Assembly: GCA_030549775.1 (NCBI GenBank)
Contig: CM060176.1
Span: 98,943,815 to 99,007,814, forward strand
Origin: Tamarix chinensis
Taxonomy: Eukaryota > Streptophyta > Magnoliopsida > Caryophyllales > Tamaricaceae
DNA: 64,000 bases
Direction of reading: 5' to 3'
A model generated the notes under the pieces. The model saw nothing but the letters and a program-made list of their open reading frames with translations. It made no database searches and was not told where the DNA came from. Shown piece after piece: positions 11,610-24,493 of the stretch; position 1 is the first letter of the stretch; each line of letters begins with the position of its first letter. A program made the translations under genes and the position numbers.

Positions 11610-14600
11610 AGTAATACCCCAAATTTTTGTAATCTTAATTCATGGGTAATTAGTCTCCTAATCCCATCTTTAACTTTGAGCCTTACTTGGACACTTTATC
11701 CATAAATCGAAAACCCTCATTTTTACATTCCTTCCCTTCAAAATCCTATGTTTCATTTCAGTCAAATGCTAGCCAACCACCAACCTAATCTGGTCGACTA
11801 GAGTTGGATGATTTTCACCATTTTAAACTTTATTAATTTATTTTAACCTTAAATAAATTCATATGATCAATATTTTTATATATTTTGGTTCCTAGATTAA
11901 TTCCTCACATTCCCATAATTTGTTATAACTTTTGGGAGTTGTTTGATTAATTTTCCTATTTTGAACCATTTATTGAACTTTTTGCCTTACCTAAACTATT
12001 CTTAATCAATGTTGACTTTCTTGGTCATGAAGGCTTTGAAAATCTAAACCTCGTATACCACATGATCATATCCTATGTGTTCCTGGCTCATCTAACCTAA
12101 AATCGAACCATAATTACCTCAATCATGGTCCACCAACTATTTTACACACTTTCACTTATATCAATCACTCATGTCATTCCTCTTGCTTGTAAGAAACCTC
12201 CATCAGATTTTCCCTCTCTCACCTTCCCATTTTTGACAACCTATAGGGGTATGCCTTTGGTTGATAATTTTTACACATAGCCACTTTCTTTCATTAAACT
12301 TTGCTATTTCCTCTTATCTTACTTGAGGTTGTTCTTGGTTGCCACCTTGGTATTGAGTCCTTGTTAATTTTTCCTTTATGTTCTTACTTCTAGAATCTTA
12401 AGTTTAACTCTTTGGCGCTTATTTTTAGGCAAAAAAAGTTAACATTATAGATTAGTAAAGGTTTAATCAAACTTATTCGAGCCACATTTTCCAAACCTAC
12501 AGGGTTATCCCCCCCCCTTTATTTTTCTTTTCTACTCCAACTGTAGTCATAAATTTTTTATAAATTAGTGTATTTCTTTCCTTTTAGGTGATTGAATTAT
12601 GGAAGGAGGTTATTTAGGAGTATTTTTTTTTCTTAGAGACTAGTATACCCTTTAGTAAAGATACATGTCTCTAGTCTAAGGATTTTTTTGTGACTATGCA
12701 TTAATCTTATTAATTTTCATTTTTTCATGTCTCATACTAGAAATCTTGCTAGGATTTATTTTAAATTTATATTCATGTATTAATTGGTAAAATTTATAAT
12801 TTTATAATTTTATAATTTTTTTGAGTTTATGAGAAGCTATAATATTTTTATGCCATACCAAGCTTTGTAATAAAATTCTAAGTGTGATGGTATATTATGT
12901 CACACTCTTAAGACTTGGGATGAGCATACTAAAATATGTCTAAATATGAAATTTTGTGTATTATGTTAAAGTCTAAATTTTTGGGGGTTGTGTGCTCTTG
13001 TAAGATCTTAAAAGTATGATATTTATGGGGTTGTGGATTGTTTTAATTTTGGTAAATTATATATTTAGAATGATAATAATGTAAAAATGATAGTGGGTGA
13101 AATTTGTTAGATTTAGAGATTGTAGAATGTTGAGAATTATGTGGGAGTTTCAGCCATAGAGATAGTATGGGCATTTTGGTAAGTTCTTTGGGGAAATAAG
13201 CATGTAATTATGTTACTTGGGGTTTTTACTATAAATTTTATAATAAGTCAAGTTATGAAAATAATAAAATTGGAAATGTTTAAGAGAACTCGCAACATTT
13301 TGGTCTTTTTAGCCAAATTGGGTGTTATAGAATTAATATATGGGCCTAAATATGGAAATGATGATTTGTTAATTAACTTGATAAATTATGGGTAGCATAA
13401 GATGTGATTTTATGAGAAAATGCTTAATTTGGAAATAACAACCAAAAGGGTAACATTAGTATTTTATGTGTGAAAATTTAGAATTAAGTTATGATCTTTG
13501 AATTTGATGTTGTTAATTTTATTTTAGGATAAGGTGTTAAATTTGATGAGTTTGAAAGCCTCGTGGAGGAATTTATAATTACTTATGAAATTAAGACTTA
13601 TAAGGTTATTATGGTATTTTACCTTGTGAAATATTCCTTTATTTATTTAATAATTATTCTTATGTCTTGCTTTTACTTCTGTAACACGTTCCATGTATTT
13701 TTAGTGATACACTCTAAGTTTTAGATGTTATAAATTTTTGGAATAAATTTATAATAATCAGGGATCGTGATAAGCTATTTTATCATGGTAGGTTAATGGT
13801 AATGAAGGTAAAAGCCTGATGACATTACGTAAACTAATAGATGCACCTTATATGTTAAGTGTTGGATAATGAGTTCATAAAACACTAATATTGAAAGTGG
13901 AAGATCACATGATATAGGACCAAAATGATTTCAAGTGTTAAAACTATCTAATTTATAATTTATTTCATAATCTTAACAGAACTAGAGAACCCTAATCCAC
14001 TCTATCTAACTGATCTATCGGCTTATAAGAGGTATGTATACTTCAGGATTAGAGATTTACTAGTATATTAGGCATATTTTAACTTAAATTATGCGAGTAT
14101 TAGTGAGGTTAACTATCTTTCTTCCATATATGGGGCAAAGAGTATATGATTGGTTATAGTACAGGTGATTTCCTAATCTCTATGTAACTAAGAGATTATG
14201 TGAAACACCTAATGATAATCCTTAAATACAGCTCTTCCTTGGATCAAATCATATCTTGAGCATCTATACATGTATAATATCTCTCTTGTCATTATGTTCT
14301 TTGTGTCACGCATACCCTTTTCTATAGATGTATATTGTTACCTTCCTAAGTACATTGTGTCTTAACTATCCTTTTCATGGGTGCTATTAATTCCCAAGAG
14401 TTGTTACTATCTTGATTGTAAGTATATGTTAATTATTTCGTTGTACTTATATGTGATGAGTGGTCATGGGTTGGTGCAAGGGTATGGTTTTTTTTTTAAT
14501 GTCTCCCTCTTTGGACTTCTAGTCCTATGTTTTCTATCATGTATTATCTCTCTATTTTGTAATCTTATATCATCATGGGATTAAGTATTTTCCACGCCCA

Positions 14601-14757
14601 ATCAACAGGTATGAGTTATGTTTTAGCCTTATACCCGACATGGATGAGATATAGGGAGTATATATTCTATAATGAACATAGAGTAAATCCTAACATTTTG
14701 TTATTAATGCTTCCCCAAAATTAATTTGTTTTTAGTGATAAATTTTTAGGTGTTATA
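11610..14757 (-). mobile_element. Element E: long non-coding TG...CA-type element, minus orientation
   Basis: Its left end reads AGTAATACCCCAAATTTTT and its right end TTAGTGATAAATTTTTAGG followed by TGTTATA. On the minus strand the latter is the element start and closely matches the start of element A (ACACC..AAATTTATCACTAAAAA). The flanks GTTCT (11605-11609) and ATTCT (14758-14762) match at 4 of 5 positions. It is 3.15 kb long with no coding domain. Only short, low-complexity open frames are present (for example 13210-13395 and 14381-14584), with nothing recognisable. Confidence 0.6.
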
Positions 14758-15458
14758 ATTCTTACTATGTGGCTAACTAGCTCATTCAAGTTTTTTTCGC
14801 GGTCGCGATACCATCTATAACACCCTTTTTCTCGCGGTGGCCTTAAGTAATTACCTAGAGTACTTTCAAAATTTATGATTGACTCCGCAAATCAACATAA
14901 GTTATTACTAGTAAACATGGAATAGCTATCCATACCCAAATAACCCGATCCCAATTTTGATGCAAAATTTTAAACATGATCTCAACCAAAAACCTAAAAC
15001 AACTAAAAACCAACCTAAAAACTAACTTAAACTTTGCTAACCCGATAATGACTTACACCTAAATAGATCCTACCCATAATGATCTGATATAAAATATAAA
15101 AAACTTGACCCATATCCGAACATAAATTCGATAATGACCCACACCCCAACCAACTCAAACTGAAATGATGCAACCTAAAATAATTTGACCTACACCCAAA
15201 CATAAACCTAACATTGACCCATAGTAAAGTCTAAGTCGATCCACAAAAGCAACATTTTACTTCATATGAATATTTACATTAACATCAATAAATTATCTTC
15301 TTAATAAAATTTTGTATAAAATAATATGATAATCAAGTAACTCAACCAATAAAACAACACATAAAAATAAAATAGTAGGATTTTGTCCTCCTCACTTTAT
15401 TTCTTATAAAATTAGAACCAAATAGATTAAATCAAATTAGATCATGCTGATTGTTGTT

Positions 15459-15489
<31 letters not shown>

Positions 15490-16278
15490 TTATATTATTA
15501 TTATTATTATTATTATTAATGATATTTATAATTATAACTACGATAGTTATTATTATTATAATACATATACATATACATATATATATTAATATAAAATTTC
15601 ATATTTCTAATAATAATTATCATTATTTTCAAGCATAATAATAATAATACTAATAAGTATTGTATATATTATGAAAATTATAATTATGATGGCAATCAAT
15701 AAATAATTATAATTATATTTTTCATAATATTTATAACCATATTTATAATAATAAGGACGAAGACAGCGACGATGATGATAACAATTTATGATTAATATTA
15801 TCCTTATTATGATAATAATTAGCTATTACTATATATATTATGATAATAATAATAATAATAATCATAAAAATAATAACAAATCATAAAATATATAACTTCT
15901 TTTTTATATTAAATTAATAACAATCTACATTCATTTGAATTTTGAATCAAATTCATCTTATCCAAACACAATCCGATGCGAAGTTTGTTGACCTATATCA
16001 AACTCAATTCAAACCCAATCCTACTTGGTGCCTATGAGCCCAAATTGGGAAAAAATCCATTATATAAGACCCTGACCCGACTCGAAATTTGCTTGACACA
16101 ACTTAACCCAACCTAACTAAAACCTAATCCAAATCATCACAACTTACATTGAACACAAAACAAACCTGACTCAACCTAAACTCGACTAAATCATATAACA
16201 AACCCAATTTTATCCCATCGTGACCCAAACTTCAGCCATCTAACTCATTTGCTACCTTTAATTACTAACATATTTTTT
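14758..16278. other. Non-coding AT-rich DNA with microsatellite
   Basis: No gene. Repeated short words such as AACCCAACCTAA and CCCATACCC dominate, as in degenerate transposon interiors. A (TAA)n/(TTA)n microsatellite fills about 15461-15519. A GC-rich spot CGCGGTCGCGATACC lies near 14805. Confidence 0.5.
15461..15519. repeat. (TAA)n / (TTA)n microsatellite
   Basis: An AAT run turns directly into an ATT run, giving an imperfect inverted trinucleotide repeat. The open frame across it (poly-Asn then poly-Leu) is not a gene. Confidence 0.95.
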
Positions 16279-16409
16279 ATCAACTCACATGCTTCCTAAA
16301 AAAAATTGAGAGGTCAGCCATATTTAAATTATTCCAATCCAAGCTCACTTAACCATAGGGTTTTCTAATTACAAGTTTTTAGAAAAGAATGTGTACCTTA
16401 TTAATATAG
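16279..16409 (-). repeat. Second 5S-derived Cassandra-like LTR fragment
   Basis: ATCAACTCACATGCTTCC, then ATTCCAATCCAAGCTCACTT with AACC, and GTGTACCTTATTAATATAG parallel the copy at 11270-11405 and the reverse complement of 5S rRNA. It is cut by the start of element F after TATAG. The two copies could be the two LTRs of one element later expanded by insertions, or two separate insertions. Confidence 0.5.
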
Positions 16410-18288
16410 TGTAACACCCTAAATTTTCACAACTTAAAAAAAATTAAGGACAATGTGGAAGCATCTTGAAAATAAAATTAGGGGATGTCACCCCCACATC
16501 AAATATGTGAGATGCGTATTTATTCACCTGACATATGTTTGATGTAAGGCAAAATAAAAGAAAACAAACACACAAATGAAAGAACTAGCAATATAATACT
16601 AATATGAACAAAGATGACAATATTATAGGAGGAGAAATATACAATATTAAAATAAACAAATCAAAATCAAGACTTTAAATAATTAGAAAGAACCAAAAAT
16701 ACTCCAACATAGTGGGATAAAACCTACCTAAACCGGTTAGTCTAACCCTCAACTAACAAAATATAAAATATGCCCCCAGATAATAGGAAAAAATTGTCCC
16801 ACATCATCATCCTCATCATACTCTATTTGGTATTCATACCCCTACAAAACGTCATCTGTTTCCTAGAAAATAAGCTAAATCAACATAGTGAGTGATCGCA
16901 TAAGGTAGAATTAGTACAGTGAAGTATTGATAAAAAAAAATATTATATAATATGGTAATGCTCATACTACACATAAGGGAAAATTCTTAAAAGAAACCTA
17001 GAGGTGGTGAATATAGTTTAATGGAATAAAAATGGAAAATAAAAAAAATTATACACGATATAGAGTGGTTCAAGATCAAATTTCTCTCTACATCAACTAC
17101 CAAAAGGTTTTTCCTTTTAGATTTTAAATAAGTAAAATGTTTTTATTAATTGTCACTCTTTTCTTGGTTTATAAGCCTCACAATCTCAATGACCCTCTAA
17201 GAGATGATTTACAACTTTACCTATTTATCTTCTTCAGACTCTCAATAAGAATCTCTCAAGAATGATGGGCAAACACTCACTAATCTCTTTATAATGAATT
17301 TTGTAAGGTGGTTACAATTATAACTAATTCTCACCAAAAATCAAGATGTAAAATTGTAGAACTTTGGATGAGAAGTAATCTAGCTAAATGTAATAAAATA
17401 TTTTAGAATTGAAGAGAAACTCTAGCTAAGAGATTGAGCAATGAACATTTTTTTAATAAAAATTTCAAATTTAAAAGTTGAGAGCTTGAATGAACAATTG
17501 AATAATGTAAATAGTAGATGATAAAATTTATAGTAAATGTAGTTGAAAATTTTTTTAATAAATTTTGAGGGACTTTCTTTACATATCTCACTGTCTTTAG
17601 TTAATCATTGGCCACAAAATGATTAAAATTTTATATCTCCCAATGAGTAGAAAATCAACATTTAATGCTCACCAATTGATCTATTTGGACAAAGCATTCG
17701 ATTGGTTATACAACAAATCGATCAGTGTTTCAAACCAGTCAATTAAATGTGTTTAGAATTAAGATGAGAGAGTCATTGTTACACAAACCAGTCAATTGAT
17801 TTTGTGTTGTACTCAGTTAATCATATAAACAGTAACATGGTTTAGCAAACAAATCAATGTGTCCTTTAGACCAATTGATTGGTTTACTCAAACCAGTCAA
17901 TGGCTTTAGTGAAACTAGTTGATGAGTTTAAATAGAGACAAAAGGATTTTTGTAAGAGTAAAAACCATAGATAGGTTGGTCAAACTAGTGGATCGGTTTC
18001 CAAACCAATCAATCAGTTTGGTGAAGCCAGTCAATGAGTTTAAATAGAGATAAAGGAGCTTCTATAGGAGTGAAACCCATGGATCAATTGGCAAATCCAT
18101 TTGATGAGTTTAACCAAAAAAATGGATTTATGCACAAGCAAAACCCATAAATATGTTATTTAAACCAATCGATCAGTTTGGAGAAACTAATTGATGAATT
18201 TAAGTAGAGGTAGAAAACCTATGGACTGGTTGGCCAAACCAGTCGATTGGTTTGGCAAAATCAATTGATTGATTTGTTGCACCAATTG
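16410..18288 (+). mobile_element. Element F: truncated member of the long TG...CA group, related to G
   Basis: It starts TGTAACACCCTAAATTTTCA after TATAG. It shares with element G an array of AATCGATTGGTT-like repeats (17660-18288). No family-type end is found: the sequence changes at about 18289 into the LTR of the Athila/Tat-type element. Both partners are truncated at this junction, so a deletion joined them. No coding domain is seen. Confidence 0.5.
17660..18288. repeat. Degenerate palindromic repeat array in element F
   Basis: Many copies, spaced about 20-40 bases apart, of words such as AACCAGTCAATTGA, AAACCAGTCGATTGGTTTGG and CAATCGATCAGTTTGG. The core AATCGATT is self-complementary. 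The same words fill parts of element G (58500-58660 and 59775-60075). Confidence 0.75.
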
Positions 18289-19072
18289 AATTGTTATCTA
18301 ACCTAGCTGTAATTTATATATATAAATTTTAACATACTTATATGGCCACCTAGAAGGTAAATAATCCTACATACTATTACTATAAGTAAACCAGAATAAG
18401 GTAAGCACCATATAAATTATACTTAACAAAAATACACACACACACAATAGTAATTAAAATGGAATCAAAGAACAATCTCATGAAATAAAGAAAAATAAAA
18501 TCATATCTCAAACCCAAATTTTGGGTTTCAGTTTATTCCCCAGTAATAAATAATCAGCCAGTCATAATATTCGAATTAATTAAACAGAAATATATATCCA
18601 AAAATATAACTTAAAAATAGAGAAAGAATTAATCGAAATTAATTATAGACGAAAGATCAAGAATTTATTCATATAAAAAGTAATTTCATATAAAATGAAT
18701 TCTACTGGTATAAATTTCTCTCTATTCTTTATTTCTCTCTTCTCCCTCGGCTGACGGCGTGAAATTCTGTGTCGTTTCTTCTATCTTTTCTATGATGTTT
18801 CCTTCTTTCATTTTATATGCCTCGACTTCTACTATTGGTATGTGATGCACGAGGACGGTAGTTAGGTGCCGTCCCCCCGTCCCGGAAACTTCTCTGAAAT
18901 TTTTCTTAATTAAAATTTATATTAAAATTATTTAATTAATATTTTTATTAAAAAATATTATTTAATCAATTTTTTTATTAAAAATTAATAATTAATAATT
19001 AAAATTAACTAATATAAGAATTAATTTTAGAAATTTTTATTTGTCTCTCTTAATTTTAATAAATTTAATCTA

Positions 19073-19103
<31 letters not shown>

Positions 19104-19355
19104 ATTTTTTTTACGTTTCCTACCGTCCCCGTTTCCTAAATTTTTAAGAAATGACGTTTCCGCGTTTCGTCTCATCCCCGCTTCCCCGTCCCCGTCCCGG
19201 TCCCTGTGCAACACTTATTCTGACGTGCCTAATAATAATTATGTAATTATTATCACTTAAGTATAAAATCATAATTATTCACCTATATTACTCAAATAAA
19301 ATACTAAAAGCTAAGATTATAAGGGTATAAAATATATCAAAATATAAACTTATCA
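18289..19355 (-). repeat. 3' LTR (truncated) of the Athila/Tat-type element
   Basis: It ends at 19350-19355 with TTATCA, next to the polypurine tract. Compared with the other LTR it lacks the first 0.56 kb, carries a hAT MITE (18841-19215), and has lost about 0.35 kb around the insertion. Confidence 0.75.
18841..19215. mobile_element. hAT-type MITE, copy 2
   Basis: Begins TGTGATGCACGAGGACGG and ends CCCTGTGCAACACT. The interior follows copy 1 (9885-10236) closely, including CGTTTCCTACCGTCCCCG and TAAGAAATGACGTTTCCGC. The flanks TATTGGTA and TATTCTGA match at 6 of 8 positions. It lies inside the 3' LTR, so it inserted after the retrotransposon. It also carries a (TA)n run at about 19080-19102. 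Confidence 0.85.
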
Positions 19356-22300
19356 ACACCCCCACACTTAGCTTCTTACTTATCCTTTATAAATTATGAC
19401 TATAACTAAATAAAATTAACTAAATAGCCACTTTCGTAGGTCTCTCGATTGCACTTAGCATGTGCAACAAGCCCTTTAAATCCCTAGGTCGCCCATAGAG
19501 AACGAGTAAGGTCTCATGAAGGTTTCACAGATGATATACCCATAAAATCACACACAATAAGAAAAAGATAAATAATACCACACCTAACACCCTTAACTAA
19601 TGTTATCTCAAAATCCTTTACTTTCATACGTTAAGATTACCAATCAACCAAGATTCTAGATTAGAAGATTTAAAGGATCAATTTCAACATATGGTTCATG
19701 CATAAACATGATAGATATGGACGAATCAATATTATGGATGAAGATCTTCCACACCTTAATCACATCAAGATCCATCCTCACTATAGATACCCTCTATTTT
19801 TTTTCTTTCTTAGATTCATGGCTACAAATGAATAGAAACACTCAAGTATGTGAGATAAGATGATAAAGATAACAAATGGCTCATGTGTATAAACAAAGAA
19901 AGCTCATATTTGTGAATAAAACATCATGAAATATATGGAATAATGGCCACATGGACTAAACCATATGCTTAAATCTTGTGACTAATCTCCATCAGATTAA
20001 AGGCTACACATCTCAAGAATCAAATAGGGCTTACTTATTGGTTGTAACAGATTTAAGGTATAAAAGGGTATGGAGTATTCTAGGATTTGTGGTGCTAAAA
20101 AGGTTGAGAACTAGTGGAACTATGAGAATTAGATGAAATATAAGCACTAATTCCACATCAATGATACACATCTCCACCTTAACACCAAAATAGAATATGA
20201 ATAGAACTTTCTCAACATCATCTCCATATCTCCCTCTCTCCCTTATATTGTATCCTTTTCTTCTTTTCTCTTTTTCTTTTTCAATATTTTTCTTTTTTTC
20301 AAATTTTTTTCATCCTTTTTTATTTTAATCAATATATATTCCTCCACCAAACATAAACACTCACTTTCTTAGCATAAATACATATATTTCTTTCACATAC
20401 ACTCATATACACAACCACTTTTTATCCATAATGATTTGATTCCTTTTCACTAGCTTTAAGAAAGGGTAAGGATAAGGCCCAAAGGTCATTTGATATGGGT
20501 AATGAAGGAAAATATTTGTTCCATGTATAGGCTCAAAGGGTTTCTATGGGGTGTATATCATGTATACACAAATTAGGGTTAAGTTGTTTGGTCATGTAGT
20601 GGAAAATATTAAGTTACCTTTATCATTTTCTCAATCAAAGCATGTTTTGACTATAAGATTTAAATAGTACAGGAGTAAGTTTTGGTAAACTCTAAAGTCC
20701 ATTACAAGAGTTATGGAAATAATTTGATCAAAGAAATATAACATATATAAGGTTAGCAACAAAAATTTAAAGCCAAGAAAAGTAGATAATTTTATATGAA
20801 TTCTCTCAGAAAAAGAAGGTATATATGGTTCAAAAGCTCACTGAGGAATGTGATGAATCTCAACATTCCATGTTAGTGGTTAGAAAAACATACATGTACT
20901 TTCTCCATTCACATCTAGATACGTAGATATATGTTTCCTATATTGAAATTAACATAAAAAATCTCCACTTGCTTTATCTCGATTTTATGATCCTCTTTAT
21001 GTTAGATTTCAAAGATATGATCCTCATTAACTAGTTAAGGGCTCATAAGACTCTTAAAACACTAAAAAAAATTATTTTTTTATTTTTTATGCAAACACAT
21101 AAAACACTCACACCTCCACACTTAAATCACATATTTCCCTTAATGTGTAAACAACTAAAGGAATATGTAACTTTAATTATGGAGAGACAAACTAAATAAA
21201 TAAAAATAACTAGAGGGTAGAAAAACCCCTTATCACATTAGGTTGCCTCCCAAGTAGTACTTGTTTTTATGTCTTCAGCCTGACATGATCTTGGTTTACT
21301 CATTCAAGGTGGGTATGTTCTCTTAAAAGCTACTTCACCAAATCCCTCCTCATGTAGATCAACTATATCCTGCAAGGTATAAAAAGATAAAATATTAGTT
21401 TTAATGAAATATTTGACCCAGCAAGAATGCTATCATGGGATTTAAGCTTGTGTGTAAAAATAGAATGTTTTACCCCATGCCAATATATGGTCTCTCTATC
21501 AAAGGAAGAACATATTTTCCCATCATAAAATCTTTTAACACATCTTTCCAACATAACCTCTCCTTTGGAGCATTACGCTTCTTATTAGATGAATCTAAGA
21601 TGATTTGATTACTCTCTTTAATCTTAGACCCATATAACCTACTAAAAGAGGGAAAATAAGGAGTATGGTTAGAATAAATGAAATCAAAGTGGTTCAAAGG
21701 CTTACCTTATGTTTCATGGTCATCTCCAAGCAAAATTTGGAAACAAATGTTCAAAGATGGTTTATGGTATATGAAAGTGATAGTCTTGCCATCTATATAC
21801 TTCTCTTTGTTCACTTGATCCTTATTTTGATGAGATTCTTCATCTACTTTTACAAGCTCTTCTTCCACTTGATCTTGCTTTTCAATGTGCTCTATAGGGA
21901 CCTCCTCAACTAGCTCATCCTCACATTCGGACATGGCATCATCATACCCATAACTCCCACTTGATTTTGAAACTAAAGAACTTGAGAGTTATTTTTGTGC
22001 TTGTAATTGATTGATCATGTTAACCACATAACCCATTTGCTCCTCTAACACTGACATCCTTTCATTTTATTTAATTTGATTTTACATTAGTTGGTTTTTC
22101 TTGTTTATCAATGCTTCAAAAAGCTTCTCTATTTTATTTATTTTTTTGAACTTGAGGGTTCTAAAACTGGAGAAGATTTTTGCTGAAGATATTGATAATA
22201 TTTTGGAGCTTTATATTCGCGTGTGTAAAGGACTTAATATGGTACTGGATAATGATCATGCATCTCCCATCCAAAGTTGGGGTGGCGCCTCATTTCCAAA

Positions 22301-22829
22301 TAGTATGCGCTTGTTTAGGGGTCATGTTCTTAGAATTCATTGAAAGATGGAGTATTGTGTTGTATCCATCCTCCTTCTCTCATAGCTTGTGAATGGTAAG
22401 TATATGGATTTCCTCATGTATGACACATTCTACTTGTATCCATAGCTCCAGTAGCTATGGAAACTTGCGAAACAAGAGTAATGAGTTGGTCAAGTCTATC
22501 ATCAAGGTTACTTGAACTTACCTCATTTACTCTTACATTAAGGTTCATGCATAGTTGTCCATAGCTTAAGGATCCTCTCATAGCCACTTGAAAGAACACC
22601 AACACTTCAAAGGAAATGGTTAAAAGAGAAATAAAATACACCAAAAATCCTAAAAAAAAAAAACTAAAAGGAAAAAATTAATCACTAAAAAAAATGAAAT
22701 ACACTAACTACTAACTACCTATTAGTTTAGAGACTTAAGTTCCCACAAGCACTCTGACCTCTAAATAAAATGATGACAAGACAAACATGACATACTAAAA
22801 ATACTAGCAAATAGAGGTGAAGTTTCCAA
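19356..22829 (-). mobile_element. Internal region of the Athila/Tat-type element
   Basis: AT-rich, mostly non-coding. The only frames with protein-like content are in 21363-22644 (see that entry). No reverse transcriptase, integrase or protease motifs were found in any frame. Confidence 0.6.
21363..22644 (-). pseudogene. Retroelement ORF remnant (gag-like?), unrecognised domain
   Basis: Minus-strand blocks read like decayed coding sequence. At 22644-22414 a block contains NVRVNEVSSSNLDDRLDQL. At 21934-21707 an acidic block starts MSECEDELVEEVPIEHIEKQ and ends in ICFQILLGDDHET. An overlapping frame at 21697-21470 continues with KPLNHFDFIYSNHTPYFPS and NAPKERLCWKDVLKDFMMGK, then stops. The blocks lie in the order expected downstream of the primer binding site, so they are probably the gag-like or element-specific protein. 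I know of no function to assign, and no zinc knuckle or catalytic motif is visible. Confidence 0.45.
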
Positions 22830-22847
22830 TCCCCGACAACGGCGCCA
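22830..22847 (-). promoter_or_regulatory. Primer binding site (tRNA-Asp type)
   Basis: On the minus strand TGGCGCCGTTGTCGGGGA, five bases downstream of the LTR end. It differs from the common TGGCGCCGTTGCCGGGGA at one position. It sets element polarity (minus) and class. Confidence 0.85.
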
Positions 22848-22852
22848 AAAAT

Positions 22853-24493
22853 TGATGTGGTCGTAGCCGGCATATATTTTAAACCATCTTGTTAACAATT
22901 GTAGTATTGACAAATAAAGGCATTGTTCTATATCGAGGATTGAGATGGCTCACCTCTATTTAACTAGCTTAAAAATAAAAACCCTAAATAAATAAGAAAA
23001 TTAATAATAGGGTTATAAAAATAGAAAATAATAAAAGAAAAAATAAAATAATAAAAATAATGGATAGCCGCAATTATGATAAATCCACCACTAGATTAAG
23101 TCTATAATATTAATTTCTAAGTCATTATTTAATCATGAGAAAGAAATTAACCAAACTGTACACCAAAAAGTAAGTCCATACACCTTATATTACTTCCCTA
23201 AAATAATTAATACCACAAAGTATCAATATTAATATCAATATTAATCCTATTAAATACTAGCAATATAGCAACAACAAGTAGCTCTTATATTTAATTATAT
23301 TTAATGCATTAAGTATAATTGGAATGATATCAATCAAAGTATACAAAGTAGTACACTAAGCATGTCTAGCTGTATTTTCCTTCTTTGACCCACCCGTATC
23401 TAAACGTTTTACTACTTCAGTTAGAATCACAAAACTATTAGGTAAATTGTTATCTAACCTAGATGCAATTTATACATATAAATTCTAACATATTTATACT
23501 GCCACCTAGCAGGTAAATAATCTTATATATTGTCACTATGAGGAAACTATAACAAGGCATGCAACATATAAATTATACTTGATAGAAATATATATAAATG
23601 ATATCAATTAAAGTAGAGTCAAAGAACAATTTCATGAAATAAAGAAAAATAAAATCATATCTCAAACCTAAATTAGGGTTTCAGTCTATTCCCTAGCAAT
23701 AAATAATCTGCCAGTAATGATAATTGAATTGATTATATAGAAATATATATCCAAAAATATAAATTAAAAATAGAGAAAGAATTAACCAAAATTAATTATG
23801 GTTGAAAGATTGATAATTTATTCAGATAAAAAAGTAATTTCATCTGAAATAAATTCTACCGTTATAAATTTCTCTATATTCTTTATTTCTCTCTTCTCCC
23901 CCGACTAACAATGTGAAATTTCGTGTCGTTTCTTCTATCTTTTCTATGTTGTTTCCTTCTTTCATTTTATGTGCCTCAACTCCTGTTGTTGGATTCTCTC
24001 CTTTCCTATTAGTTGATGCGCCTCCTACATTGCTAACTCTGTGTTCTTGGGTTGTACCGTTAGGCTTGCCCTACGTTTCTATTTGGTCGAGCCCTCCTTC
24101 CTGACTTTTTGCTTTTTCATGTGGTTTCCTTTTATTCTGTGCAACACTTCTTTGTTTACTTTTTCTTCCTGCCACTGCTTCGTTGGCCTCTGTTTTTTTT
24201 CCTTTTCATGTAGCTCATTCTTTTTTCTTTTCTTCGGCCACCGCCCTCTCTCTCTCTCCCGTTCTTCTCTCTTTAATTTTCTTCCCTTTTGTTTTTGGGC
24301 CTTTAGGCCTTCAGTCCTTGGGTCGTTGGTCCAAAGGTCCCTTTTTTTTCCTTAAAATTTACCTATAAAATAATATTTATACAATTATTATCACTTAAGT
24401 ATAATATCATAATTATTCACCTATATTACTCAAATAAAATACTAAAAACTAAGATTATACAGGTATAAAATATGTCAAAATATGAACTTATTA
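22853..24493 (-). repeat. 5' LTR of the Athila/Tat-type element
   Basis: The plus strand reads TGATGTGGTCGTAGCC... to ...ATGAACTTATTA, 1641 bases. It is the complete counterpart of the truncated LTR at 18289-19355. The terminal TTATCA is mutated to TTATTA. No target duplication can be tested because the other outer end is missing. Confidence 0.8.

Larger units (their letters stand above)
18289..24493 (-). mobile_element. Truncated non-autonomous Athila/Tat-type LTR retrotransposon
   Basis: Two direct repeats are present: 18289-19355 and 23444-24493 share phrases such as TTGTTATCTAACCTAG and TCACTTAAGTATAA. The internal region is bounded on the minus strand by a primer binding site at 22847-22830 (TGGCGCCGTTGTCGGGGA, matching the tRNA-Asp-type site used by Athila/Tat elements) and by a polypurine tract AAGTGTGGGGGTG just before the 3' LTR (about 19356-19372). 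LTR ends are TGATAAG...CACATCA on the minus strand. The interior, about 3.5 kb, has no reverse transcriptase or integrase, so the element is non-autonomous. About 0.56 kb of the distal LTR is lost at the junction with F. Confidence 0.8.

Noticed and set aside
15444..15638. Open frame with poly-Asn and poly-Leu
   Set aside because: Translation of the (TAA)n/(TTA)n microsatellite.
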